Source of the DNA: Paenibacillus artemisiicola
GTDB lineage: Bacteria > Bacillota > Bacilli > Paenibacillales > Paenibacillaceae
Reading direction: 5' to 3'
Assembly (NCBI RefSeq): GCF_017652985.1
Contig: NZ_JAGGDJ010000008.1
Location: 109,001 to 173,000 of the forward strand
DNA: 64,000 nucleotides
Part shown: piece after piece, positions 37,028 to 45,733 of the stretch
Layout of the letters: each line of letters begins with the position of its first letter
How positions within the stretch are numbered: the first letter of the stretch is position 1
Program-made: the position numbers and the translations under genes
Notes under the pieces: generated by a model
Database searches by the model: none
What the model saw: the letters and a program-made list of their open reading frames with translations, nothing else
Told to the model about the DNA's origin: nothing

Positions 37028-38086
37028 TTACATGAACACGTGCTTGACTTCGTAGTCGCGTTCGACCGTCAGGTCCACGAAGCGTTCGCCGAGCCGGACG
37101 AGCGGCCGGAAATATTCGGACGAGTGGGTCATGACGATCGTGCCCGTCTCGCCGGATTCGAGCTCGACCCGTTTGCCGATGAAGTTCGGAATCATGTGGC
37201 GAATGAACGTATGCGTCGTCTCGGGATCCAGTTCGGAGAAGCTCATCCGGTACAGCTCCTTCAGCACGTAGAGCAGGTCGCGCTTCTTCTGGTAGACGCG
37301 GGACGAGATCATCGCGCTGTAGACGTCCGCGACGGCGACGATCTTGGAGACGGGATGCATGGCGGAGCCGGGCAGGCAGTTCGGATAGCCGGTGCCGTCG
37401 ATCCGTTCGTGATGCTCGAGCGCGACCGTGGCGGCGATCGAGTCGCCGAACGACTCGCGAATGATGCGGTGGCCGAAGACGGTATGCTGCTTGATCGTTT
37501 CGAATTCTTCCCGGGACAGCTTGTCCGGCTTGTTCAGGATGCCCTCCTGAATCTGGCACTTGCCGATGTCGTGCAGGAAGCCGGCTTGCCCGATCTTGAC
37601 CGCCGCTTCTTCGCCGTACCCGAGCCAGGAAGCCAGATAGTACGAAAGCATGCCGACTTGAACGGAATGCTGGTACGTGTAATCGTCCTTCGTGTTCAGC
37701 AGCAGCAGCATCGAGACGACGTCGCGCTCCATCTTGAAGTTGTCGACGAGGGGCTGGAACGTCTGGACGACGTCGTCCTCGGCGATTTTGCCGTTCTGGA
37801 ACGCTTCCCGGAACAGCTGCTCGCAGCCGTTGACCGCGTCCTGGTAAATCGGACCTACGGTGGGGAGCCACTTGGGATTCAAGCCGGATTCGATCGTGCG
37901 GATCGCCGGCTCTTCATCCGCCGTTCTCGTCTCGATGTCGACGTAGTCGATCCGATGCTGAAACAGCTTCGCGATGTCTGACGCGTTCAGTTCCTTGCCC
38001 GCGGACAGCACGTGCAGGCCGTAAGAATTAAAGGTATCGCGAATCAGTCTGTCTCCTTGTTGCAGCTCCGTCACATGAATATGCAT
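37028..38086 (-). CDS. HD-GYP domain phosphodiesterase
   Basis: 352 residues. An N-terminal beta-rich segment (VTELQQGDRLIRDTFNSYGL) precedes the HD-GYP domain, with YTYQHSVQVG, HDIGK (metal site) and LEHHERIDGTGYPNCLPG (the GYP loop). HD-GYP enzymes hydrolyse cyclic di-GMP or related dinucleotides. No sensor or membrane segment is present, so it is cytosolic. All HD residues appear intact, so activity is likely. Divergent from nothing obvious; converges on the suf operon. Confidence 0.88.
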   Translation of the reverse strand: MHIHVTELQQGDRLIRDTFNSYGLHVLSAGKELNASDIAKLFQHRIDYVDIETRTADEEPAIRTIESGLNPKWLPTVGPIYQDAVNGCEQLFREAFQNGKIAEDDVVQTFQPLVDNFKMERDVVSMLLLLNTKDDYTYQHSVQVGMLSYYLASWLGYGEEAAVKIGQAGFLHDIGKCQIQEGILNKPDKLSREEFETIKQHTVFGHRIIRESFGDSIAATVALEHHERIDGTGYPNCLPGSAMHPVSKIVAVADVYSAMISSRVYQKKRDLLYVLKELYRMSFSELDPETTHTFIRHMIPNFIGKRVELESGETGTIVMTHSSEYFRPLVRLGERFVDLTVERDYEVKHVFM

Positions 38087-38238
38087 GATCCACCTCTACG
38101 CGGCTGTAAAATGGGCAAAATAGTAGGTTAATGGTAGCAATAAAATGCAAAATTGGCAATATCAGCATATAAGATTATCATGAGGATAAAGGCCTATATA
38201 CCTTATCGGCACAACTTCGCCGCTTGTTAACCTGCGTT

Positions 38239-38982
38239 TTACGCTTCGGAACGCGCTTGCGCGAGCGGATCCCACGGACCCTGCTGATGCCCCTTCCACT
38301 CGGAGCCGTCCTCCCAAATTTCCCGCTTCCAGATCGGCACGATCTGCTTCAGGCGCTCGATCGCGTACCGGCTCGCTTCGTAGCAGCCTTCCCGGTGGGG
38401 GGAGGAGACGGCGATGACGACGCTGATCTCCGCGATGTCCACGACGCCAGTCCGATGCCAAATGGCGCATGCCGTGCCCGGCCAGCGTTCGGCGATCTCG
38501 TCGCCGATCTGCCGCAGCGTCTTGACGGCCATGGGAACGTAAGCCTCGTACTCCAGGCGGACCGTCCGCTGGCCGTGCGTCCATTCCCGCGTCGTGCCCG
38601 TGAACGTCAGCGCAGCGCCGTTGTTCGGCACGATCACTTGGGCCGTGACGGCCTCCACCGACAGCGGCTCCGGCGTGACCCGGTATCGGGCGTCCGCGTC
38701 GCCGGCCGTATTCCCGGCCGGCTCGTCTTCGCCGCCCGACACGGGCGGGAGCAGCGCGAGCTCGTCGTCCGCGCGCACCGGCTCGCCGTCGGCCGCATAG
38801 GCTTGATTGCGCGCCATGAACGCGGCGGCGATCAGCTGCGCGTGCGCCGGATAGCGCGCGGCGAGCGCATCCTTCAGCTGCCCGACGGTCAGCTCGTCCT
38901 CCGGCAGCTCGAGCTCGGCGGAGGGGCCGCCGAAGCGGTCGGCCAGACCCGCGAACAGCCGGACGTTCCATTTCACAGTCAT
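38239..38982 (-). CDS. Fused MoaD-MoaE molybdopterin synthase
   Basis: Molybdopterin synthase inserts the dithiolene sulfurs into cyclic pyranopterin. This 247-residue protein joins both subunits. Residues 1-84 are MoaD (VKWNVRLFAGLADRFGG, ending PPVSGG at 83-84), whose C-terminal glycine normally must be free to form a thiocarboxylate. Residues about 98-235 are MoaE (FTGTTREWTHG, YEAYVPMA, HRTGVVDIAE, SPHREGCYEASRYAIERLK and PIWKREIWEDG with the active-site lysines). An acidic Gly-Ala linker joins them. GAGAGGA precedes the ATG. Divergent from moaA. It resembles mycobacterial MoaX, where cleavage after Gly-Gly is reported. Confidence 0.9.
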   Translation of the reverse strand: MTVKWNVRLFAGLADRFGGPSAELELPEDELTVGQLKDALAARYPAHAQLIAAAFMARNQAYAADGEPVRADDELALLPPVSGGEDEPAGNTAGDADARYRVTPEPLSVEAVTAQVIVPNNGAALTFTGTTREWTHGQRTVRLEYEAYVPMAVKTLRQIGDEIAERWPGTACAIWHRTGVVDIAEISVVIAVSSPHREGCYEASRYAIERLKQIVPIWKREIWEDGSEWKGHQQGPWDPLAQARSEA

Positions 38983-39020
38983 GTCAAAAATCCTCTCGCT
39001 TCCAAGGGTAATGGTTCCCA

Positions 39021-39055
39021 TAGCATACCATATCGGGTGCAAAAATGTTATGCTA
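39021..39055. promoter_or_regulatory. Inverted repeat between moaA and the moaD-moaE fusion
   Basis: TAGCATA (39021-39027) and TATGCTA (39049-39055). Each arm contains TATGCT in the reading direction of the adjacent gene, so they may be the -10 elements of two divergent promoters, or one operator. Confidence 0.3.
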
Positions 39056-39094
39056 GGAGGAGTAACGGAAGAATCGCAAAGGAGAGTGCGGGCC

Positions 39095-40096
39095 ATGTCA
39101 GCGTTAACGGATCGATTCGGACGCGTCCACGATTATTTGCGCATTTCCGTGACGGACCGCTGCAATCTGCGCTGCCTGTATTGCATGCCGGAGGAAGGCG
39201 TTCAATTCGAGCCTTCCGAAAACCTGCTCGGGTACGGCCAGATCGCCGAGGTGGTGCGCGCCGGCGCGCGTCTCGGCATTTCGAAGCTGCGCATCACGGG
39301 CGGCGAGCCGCTCGTCCGGCCGGGCTTGCCCGGACTGGTGCGGGAGCTTGCTTCCATTCCCGGCATCAAGGACATCTCGCTGACGACGAACGGCGTGCTG
39401 CTCGCGGATCAGGCGGAGGCGCTGCGGGCCGCGGGCCTGAAGCGGGTCAACATCAGCCTCGATACGCTCGACGCGGCGAGGTTCCGCTTCATCGCCCGGC
39501 GCGGGGAGCTGCGGCGCGTGCTGGAGGGCATCGAGGCGGCGGCGGAAGCGGGCTTCGCGCCGATCAAGCTGAACTGCGTGCTGCTGAAGGGCGTCAACGA
39601 GGACGAAATCGCCGCGTTTCTGGATATGGCGGTCAAACGGCCGCTTCATGTCCGGTTCATCGAATATATGCCGATCGGCCATGCCGACGACAATTGGCGC
39701 AACCACTACCTGCCGCTGTCGCGCGTGCTGGAGATCGCCGGAGAGCTCGGCCTGGCGTTCGAGCGGATCGGAGACGTCCTGGGCAACGGGCCGTCCGACG
39801 ATTACCGCATCCGGGGCGGGGCGGGGACGTTCGGGTTGATCCACCCCGTAAGCGATCAGTTCTGCACGCGCTGCAACCGGCTGCGCCTGACGGCGGACGG
39901 CAATTTGCAGCCTTGCCTGTACTGGGTGGACGAATTGAACGTGAAGGCGGCGCTGGGGCATCCGGAAGAGCTGGAGAAGCTGTTCCTGAAGGCGCTGGCC
40001 ATCAAGCCGCGCAACCACGAGATGGCCGCCAAGCTGGCGGACGAAGCGCAGTCCCACGAACCGACGGCCCGCCGGATGTCCCAGATCGGCGGTTGA
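39095..40096 (+). CDS. moaA: GTP 3',8-cyclase MoaA
   Basis: A radical SAM enzyme that starts molybdenum cofactor synthesis from GTP. 333 residues from the ATG with AAAGGAGAG upstream. The SAM-binding cluster motif is C23-x3-C27-x2-C30 (DRCNLRCLYC). The second cluster is in FCTRCNRLRLTADGNLQPC. The C-terminal Gly-Gly needed for activity is present (SQIGG, end). Its Fe-S clusters would be supplied by the suf operon next door. Confidence 0.96.
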   Translation: MSALTDRFGRVHDYLRISVTDRCNLRCLYCMPEEGVQFEPSENLLGYGQIAEVVRAGARLGISKLRITGGEPLVRPGLPGLVRELASIPGIKDISLTTNGVLLADQAEALRAAGLKRVNISLDTLDAARFRFIARRGELRRVLEGIEAAAEAGFAPIKLNCVLLKGVNEDEIAAFLDMAVKRPLHVRFIEYMPIGHADDNWRNHYLPLSRVLEIAGELGLAFERIGDVLGNGPSDDYRIRGGAGTFGLIHPVSDQFCTRCNRLRLTADGNLQPCLYWVDELNVKAALGHPEELEKLFLKALAIKPRNHEMAAKLADEAQSHEPTARRMSQIGG

Positions 40097-40201
40097 CCGC
40101 GGGAGAGCGGACGGCGCGCGGGACCGCGAAGGGAAGCAGATCGGGCAAGGATGAAGAACAAGCAAGTTGAAAATACGCGACGGACGGAGAAGATAGAACC
40201 G

Positions 40202-40684
40202 ATGACGCAGCAACATCAGCAACGGATTGCCGTTCACGAAGGGGACCGGGCCCCGGTCCTCTTTTCGCCGGAAGAGATGGCCGCATCGGCGGGCATCGTC
40301 TTTCCGCTGGCCGAGCGCGTAAGCGGCGCCGCCGGCGACGCGTTCGATTTCGGAGCCTGGTTCGCCCGGTTCCGGGAGCGGGAGGGCGCCGATCCCGGCG
40401 AACCGCTGCCGACGCATTTGAAACTGGAAGCGGCCGATGCGTTCGAAGCGGTCATCCCGTGGGAACAGCTGACGGACGCGGCCGTGCAGTTTGCCTTGGA
40501 CGGAGCGCCTTTGCCGAAGAACGGGCCGATCCGGCTCTTCGTGCCGAACGGGTCGAGCGAATGCCTGAACGTCAAGAGCATCGTCGCCTTCCGCCTCCTG
40601 CGGGACGAAGCGCGGCGCGGAGAAGCGTCGTACGGGTTCAAGCGGACCTTCTCGGCGGACGACATTCGAATCAAGAAGCCATAA
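40202..40684 (+). CDS. Small protein resembling the molybdopterin-binding fold of sulfite oxidase
   Basis: 160 residues from an ATG with GGAG 12 bp upstream; an in-frame ATG at 40151 is possible. Residues from about 70 on (THLKLEAADAFEAVIPWEQL, then DGAPLPKNGPIRLFVPNGSS and NVKSIVAFRL) follow the pattern of the sulfite-oxidase-type molybdopterin domain. That pattern is D-x-aromatic-x-A-x-IPW, then G-x-PLP, G-P-IRL-x-VP and VK. The region that normally carries the molybdenum-ligating cysteine is absent, so it is a truncated relative. It follows moaA by 105 bp. Function unknown. Confidence 0.55.
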   Translation: MTQQHQQRIAVHEGDRAPVLFSPEEMAASAGIVFPLAERVSGAAGDAFDFGAWFARFREREGADPGEPLPTHLKLEAADAFEAVIPWEQLTDAAVQFALDGAPLPKNGPIRLFVPNGSSECLNVKSIVAFRLLRDEARRGEASYGFKRTFSADDIRIKKP

Positions 40685-40713
40685 CCAACGCCGCACAGAA
40701 CCGGGAGGCAGTC

Positions 40714-42156
40714 ATGAAGGAAACGGCAACGAAGGCGCCTGTCGTCGTGCTGCTTCACAGCAACGACATTCACAGCAGGCTGGAGCAGGCGGCCAAGATC
40801 GCGGCCTACATCGAAGATACGCGGCGCGCGCACGGGAACGACCATGTGCTGGTCCTCGATATCGGGGACCACATGGACCGCATGCGGGTCGAGACGGAAG
40901 CGAGCGACGGCCTGGCGAACGTCGCGCTGCTGAACGCGGCCGGCTATGACGCCGCGACGTTCGGCAACAACGAAGGCTTGACCTTCACCCCGGAGCAGCT
41001 GGACGAGGCGTTCGGCGAGCGGGCGGCATTCCGGACGGTGTGCGCGAACCTGTTCCGGAGCGAAGGCGGCGGCCGGCCGGCCTGGATGCTGCCGCGGACG
41101 GTGATCGAGAAGGCCGGCATCCGCTTCGGCCTCGTCGGCGTGACCGCGGCGTTCGCGGAATTTTACGCGCTGCTGGGCTGGGACGCGACGAACCCGCTCG
41201 AAGCGGTAGCCGAGCAGGTCGAGGCCGTTCGGCCCGAGGCCGACGTGGTGATCGTCATGTCGCATGTCGGGCTGCCGTTCGACCGGCGCCTGGCCGAGAC
41301 GGTCCCGGGCATCGACGTCATTCTGGGCGGGCATACCCATCATTTGCTGGAAGAGCCCGAGATCGTCGGCGGAACGTACCTGTGCGCGGCCGGCAAGTAC
41401 GGGGAATACGTCGGGCGGGTGGACATCCGCTATGACGCCGGGACGGGCCGCGCGGCGGTCGAAGCCGGCTGCGTGCCGATGGCCGCTTATCCCGAAGACC
41501 CGGCCGCGAGCGCCGTCATCGGCGGCTTCCTCGCGGAAAGCGGGCCGCGGCTTGCCCGCGTCGTCGCCGAGCTCGCGGCGCCGCTTCCCGCGGTTCACGG
41601 CCAGGAGTCGCCGCTCCCGAATTTGCTGGCCGCCGGGCTGCGCCGCTGGACGGGGGCCGAGATCGGCCTCGTGAACGCGGGCCAGCTGCTGGGCGGCCTG
41701 GCCGCGGGCGGCGTGACGGCCGGCGATCTGCACGCCCTATGTCCGTCGCCGATCAATCCGTGCCGCTTGACGCTCGCGGGCCGCGACATCCGCGCGAGCC
41801 TGGAGGAAGCGCTGCTGCCCGGCTTCATCGAGAAGCCGATCCGCGGCTTCGGCTTCCGCGGGCTCGTCCTCGGGACGCTCGCGGTGGACGGGCTCGAGAT
41901 CCGGTACGACCCCGACGGACCGCCGGGCGCCCGGATCGCGGCCGTCGCCGTGAACGGGGAACCGCTGGACGACGAACGCGCGTACGCGGTTGGGACGATC
42001 GACATGTTTACCTTTGGCGTCGGCTATGAGAAAATCAAGAACGGCATGAACGTCGCGTATTTTTTGCCTGAATTCATTCGCGACGTGCTTGAGCGGGAGC
42101 TGCGGGACGGCGAGGCCGTCGCCGACAGCTTCCGGACGCGCTGGTCGACGTTATGA
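40714..42156 (+). CDS. 5'-nucleotidase/metallophosphatase (YunD-like)
   Basis: 480 residues from the ATG with GGGAGG upstream. The N-terminal metallophosphatase domain has HSNDIHSR, DIGDHMD, GNNE, SHVG and GGHTHH, supplying the two-metal site. The C-terminal domain (about 280-470) is the substrate-binding 5'-nucleotidase domain with GLVNAGQLLGG and YAVGTIDMFTFG. No signal peptide is visible, as in cytoplasmic Bacillus YunD, unlike secreted UshA-type enzymes. It follows the small molybdopterin-like gene by 29 bp and may share its transcript. Confidence 0.88.
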   Translation: MKETATKAPVVVLLHSNDIHSRLEQAAKIAAYIEDTRRAHGNDHVLVLDIGDHMDRMRVETEASDGLANVALLNAAGYDAATFGNNEGLTFTPEQLDEAFGERAAFRTVCANLFRSEGGGRPAWMLPRTVIEKAGIRFGLVGVTAAFAEFYALLGWDATNPLEAVAEQVEAVRPEADVVIVMSHVGLPFDRRLAETVPGIDVILGGHTHHLLEEPEIVGGTYLCAAGKYGEYVGRVDIRYDAGTGRAAVEAGCVPMAAYPEDPAASAVIGGFLAESGPRLARVVAELAAPLPAVHGQESPLPNLLAAGLRRWTGAEIGLVNAGQLLGGLAAGGVTAGDLHALCPSPINPCRLTLAGRDIRASLEEALLPGFIEKPIRGFGFRGLVLGTLAVDGLEIRYDPDGPPGARIAAVAVNGEPLDDERAYAVGTIDMFTFGVGYEKIKNGMNVAYFLPEFIRDVLERELRDGEAVADSFRTRWSTL

Positions 42157-42263
42157 CCGCGCGGGACGATGCAACCGGCGGAAGCGCGCCGTCTTCATAA
42201 GGGCGCCGCGTCTTTCGCGACCGTCAGGCGGGAATCCGGCAATAACAGTTTCAGGAGGGTAAA

Positions 42264-43115
42264 ATGGGAGACATTATTCATTCGATTATTCTAGGGATCG
42301 TAGAAGGCTTAACCGAATTTTTGCCCGTTTCATCCTCGGGTCACATGATTTTGACGAACAAGCTGCTCGGCATCGCATCGGACGATCAAGCGATCGTGAC
42401 GTTCGAAATCATCATTCAATTGGCGGCCATCCTGGCGATGGCGCTCGTGTACCGCAACCGGATCGCGGATTTGTTCGGGCTCTCGCGCCGCACGGAATCG
42501 CTCGGCACGTTCACGTCCGGCCATTCCGCGCCGCGCCGCAAACGGCTGAATCTCATCCACGTCGCGCTCGGCATCGTGCCGGCCATGCTGCTCGCTTACG
42601 TATTGAAGGACGTCATTAAAGGCGAAGGCTTCAACCAGGCGCCGGTACTGCTGTCGCTCGTCATCGGCGGGATCTATATGATCGTGGCGGAGAAGCTGTC
42701 GAACTCCGGCCGCATCCGCGTCAAATCGGAGACGATGGACGACATCTCGTATCGCCAGGCGTTTGGGATCGGCCTGCTCCAGTGCCTCTCGCTCTGGCCG
42801 GGCTTCTCGCGTTCCGGCTCCACCATCGCGGGCGGGATGCTCGTCGGGACAAGCTATAAAGCCGCCGCGGACTTCTCGTTCCTGATGGCGATTCCGATCA
42901 TGGTGGTCGCGTCCGGCTACGAGATGCTCGACAGCTACAAATACATCACGGGCGACAATCTGTCGTTCTTCATCGTCGGCTTCATCGTATCGTTCGTGGT
43001 CGCATGGCTCGTGATCGTGCTGTTCCTGCGCTTCATTCAGAAGGTCCGCTTGACGCATTTCGCTATCTACCGGTTTATTTTGGCGGCGGCGTTCTGGATT
43101 TTCGTCATGAGATAG
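42264..43115 (+). CDS. uppP: Undecaprenyl-diphosphatase
   Basis: UppP (BacA) removes phosphate from undecaprenyl diphosphate to recycle the cell-wall lipid carrier and gives bacitracin resistance. 283 residues, about eight membrane helices. Both signature stretches are present: GIVEGLTEFLPVSSSGHMIL and, in the second half, WPGFSRSGSTIAGGMLVG. AGGAGG precedes the ATG. Monocistronic; no clear terminator follows before the HD-GYP gene 118 bp away. Confidence 0.95.
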   Translation: MGDIIHSIILGIVEGLTEFLPVSSSGHMILTNKLLGIASDDQAIVTFEIIIQLAAILAMALVYRNRIADLFGLSRRTESLGTFTSGHSAPRRKRLNLIHVALGIVPAMLLAYVLKDVIKGEGFNQAPVLLSLVIGGIYMIVAEKLSNSGRIRVKSETMDDISYRQAFGIGLLQCLSLWPGFSRSGSTIAGGMLVGTSYKAAADFSFLMAIPIMVVASGYEMLDSYKYITGDNLSFFIVGFIVSFVVAWLVIVLFLRFIQKVRLTHFAIYRFILAAAFWIFVMR

Positions 43116-43233
43116 GAAAATTTTGTCGACATTTGGCGAATCTGTTCTTGCTCTTTTTCCTTAAATCCCTTACATTAACATTACGGCACTCATCCTAAAA
43201 TAGGAAAATAGAAGCAGAGCAGGGGTCGATAAG

Positions 43234-44355
43234 ATGCGTTTATTGCCCGTCCAACTGTGTCAACCCGGCATGCGGCTCGCGAAGAAGATCTATTCCGAGG
43301 AAGGCCTCGTGCTGCTTGGCGCCGACGTCGAATTAACCCAGAAGCTGATCAAGCGCCTCGATGAATGCGGCATTCATTTCGTCTATATCCACGATCCCCG
43401 GACGGCCGACCTCGTCGTCCCGGATTTGATCAGCGAAGAGACGCGCCGCCGCGCGCTGACCGAGATACGGACCAATTTCCGGAACCTCATGGACCGGCCC
43501 AACCGGAAGAGCGGCATGACGTATCCGTACATCGGCAAGGCGTTCCGCCAAGTCATGGGCATGGTCATCGACGATTTGACCGGACAGAAGGACGCCATGG
43601 TCATGCTGATGAACATGGGCATCGTCGACAACTATTTGTACCATCATTCGCTGAACGTGGCCGTCTATTCGACCGTGCTCGGCATCGCGAACGGATACTC
43701 CCGCGACGAGCTGATGACGCTCGGCCTCGGCGCGGTGCTGCACGATATCGGCAAGACGCAGATCAGCGCGAACATTTTGAAGAAGGAAGCGCGGCTCTCC
43801 CGCGAAGAATACGAGGAGATGAAGCGGCACGCGGAGCGCGGCTTCAACCTGCTCAAGGACGAGCCGAACATTCCGCTCTTGGCAGCGCACTGCGCCTACC
43901 AGCATCACGAGCGGCTGGACGGCAGCGGCTATCCGCGCGGCATCAAGGGCGATCAGATTCACGAGTACGCGAAATGGATCGGGATCGTCGATTCGTACGA
44001 CGCCATGACGACGACGCGGATCTACCGCGACCCGATGCTGCCGCACGAAGCCGTAGAGTCGCTGTACGCCGGAAGCGGCACGCTGTACGAGCAGCGGTTG
44101 CTTCAGCTGTTCCGGGACAAGCTCGCGATCTACCCGCTCGGCATCAGCGTCAAGCTGCAGAGCGGCGAACGCGGCGTCGTCGTCGACATCCATTCGTCCT
44201 GCCCGCACCGGCCCGTCGTCCGGGTGCTGAGCGACGAAAGCGGCGAAGCGCTCCGCGCGCCGTACGAAGTGGACTTGTCCAAGCAATTGACGGCGATGAT
44301 CGTCGGCGTGAACGAAAGCGAGAAGCGGCCGATGGCCGGGGCGGCGAGCTCATAG
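43234..44355 (+). CDS. HD-GYP domain phosphodiesterase
   Basis: 373 residues, with the same layout as the HD-GYP protein at 37 kb but divergent in sequence. An N-terminal beta segment (PVQLCQPGMRLAKKIYSEEGL) precedes the HD-GYP domain, with YHHSLNVAVYS, HDIGK, QHHERLDGSGYPRGIKG and VDSYDAMTTTRIYR. A C-terminal beta extension (GISVKLQSGERGVVVDIH) is also present. A cyclic di-GMP phosphodiesterase role is likely. A short TCCTA-AAA-TAGGA palindrome overlaps a possible -10 (TAAAAT, 43196-43201) upstream. Confidence 0.9.
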   Translation: MRLLPVQLCQPGMRLAKKIYSEEGLVLLGADVELTQKLIKRLDECGIHFVYIHDPRTADLVVPDLISEETRRRALTEIRTNFRNLMDRPNRKSGMTYPYIGKAFRQVMGMVIDDLTGQKDAMVMLMNMGIVDNYLYHHSLNVAVYSTVLGIANGYSRDELMTLGLGAVLHDIGKTQISANILKKEARLSREEYEEMKRHAERGFNLLKDEPNIPLLAAHCAYQHHERLDGSGYPRGIKGDQIHEYAKWIGIVDSYDAMTTTRIYRDPMLPHEAVESLYAGSGTLYEQRLLQLFRDKLAIYPLGISVKLQSGERGVVVDIHSSCPHRPVVRVLSDESGEALRAPYEVDLSKQLTAMIVGVNESEKRPMAGAASS

Positions 44356-44388
44356 CGGCCGCTTCCGTGACGGCGGCATACGATGTTC

Positions 44389-44413
44389 AAGGAGCCGAAA
44401 GGCTCCTTTTCTC
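44389..44413 (+). terminator. Terminator after the second HD-GYP gene
   Basis: AAGGAGCC (44389-44396), a GAAA tetraloop, GGCTCCTT (44401-44408), then TTCT. Confidence 0.8.
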
Positions 44414-44556
44414 GTCTGACCGGGAGCCGGCGCTGCCGAGCGGATGGGGACAGGCGCCGCCGAAACCCGTTTGCATCCGCCGCCCCCGGACATTACAATA
44501 AGAACAAGCCGCGAAGAACGGCGGGCGATTACGTTGAAAAGTCAGGTGCTGAACAG

Positions 44557-45672
44557 ATGTTGAACGCATTACCGTACCCGTTTACCCCCAAGGACGATCC
44601 TTGGGATCCCATTCTTTCGCTCCGCCGCCACGGGCGCCATCGGCTGACGAGCGTGGAGATGACGCTGTCCAATCTCTGCAACATGCGCTGCGAGCACTGC
44701 GCGGTCGGAGACACCCTCGTCCTGGCCGAGCCGGAGAAACTGCCGCTCGATCTCATGCTGCGCCGGCTCGATGAGATCGATGAGCTGAAGACGATCAGCA
44801 TTACCGGCGGCGAGCCTACCTTCTCCGACCGGACGGTCAAGGAATACATGATTCCGCTGCTTCAATACGCGCGGGACCGGGGTATATTTTCTCAGCTCAA
44901 TTCCAATATTACATTGGATTACTCCCGTTACGAGGCGATCGCGCCTTACCTGGACGTCATGCACATTTCGTTCAACTATACGTCCGCGGACGATTTTCAC
45001 GCCATCGGGTTCGCCAAGAGCGGCCATCCGGTGCCGATGTCGGTCGCGAGCCGCATGTACGAGCGCATGATGGACAACGCGCGCAAGCTCAGCGATGGCG
45101 GGCTCTTCGTGTCCGCGGAATCGATGATCAACTTCCGCACGCACCGCAGCATGCGCGAGATTCACCGGCTCATCGTCGAAATGGGCTGCAAGCGCCACGA
45201 AGTGCACCCGATGTATCCGAGCGCGTTCGCCGCGGATTTGCCGGTCATCTCGCCGCAGGAGATGCGCGACGCGGTGAAGGAGCTGCTGGATCACCGGGAC
45301 CCTTCGCTGTGGATGCTGTTCGGCACGCTGCCGTTCTACGGCTGCAGCGACGACGCCGCGGACCGCGAGCTGCTGAAACGGCTGGCGAGCGAGCCCAACG
45401 TGACGGTCCGCAACGATCCCGACGGCCGCAACCGGCTGAACGTGAATTTGTTCACGGGCGACGTGTTCGTCACCGATTTCTCCGACGTGCCGTCCTTCGG
45501 CAACGTCAAGCAGGACCGCTTGAACGATCTGTTCGACCGCTGGCTGTCCCATCCGCTCGCCAAGAGCGTGGACTGCCACTGTCCCGCCGCCTCGTGCTGC
45601 GGACCCAATCTGCTCGTGAAGGACATGTATTACCGCGACGTGGATTTCGGTACCCGCCAAGCGGTGCTGTGA
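44557..45672 (+). CDS. YfkAB-type radical SAM protein
   Basis: 371 residues. The radical SAM cluster motif is in LCNMRCEHCAVGD (C-x3-C-x2-C), followed by SITGGEPTFS. The C-terminal CHCPAASCCGPNLLVKDMYY contains the C-x-C-x4-C motif that defines the YfkAB group; an extra cysteine follows directly. The family's reaction and substrate are unknown. ATG with AGGTG about 8 bp upstream; an upstream frame extension to 44383 crosses a terminator and is rejected. Confidence 0.85.
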   Translation: MLNALPYPFTPKDDPWDPILSLRRHGRHRLTSVEMTLSNLCNMRCEHCAVGDTLVLAEPEKLPLDLMLRRLDEIDELKTISITGGEPTFSDRTVKEYMIPLLQYARDRGIFSQLNSNITLDYSRYEAIAPYLDVMHISFNYTSADDFHAIGFAKSGHPVPMSVASRMYERMMDNARKLSDGGLFVSAESMINFRTHRSMREIHRLIVEMGCKRHEVHPMYPSAFAADLPVISPQEMRDAVKELLDHRDPSLWMLFGTLPFYGCSDDAADRELLKRLASEPNVTVRNDPDGRNRLNVNLFTGDVFVTDFSDVPSFGNVKQDRLNDLFDRWLSHPLAKSVDCHCPAASCCGPNLLVKDMYYRDVDFGTRQAVL

Positions 45673-45733
45673 CGGCGGACGACAGACAGAGAGACAGCGG
45701 CTGCAAGGCCGATGAGAGGAGCGGAAACGACTT

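Noticed and set aside
44383..44556. N-terminal extension of the radical SAM gene
   Set aside because: The frame starts inside the terminator hairpin of the preceding gene and its residues do not resemble the YfkAB family; the ATG at 44557 is preferred.
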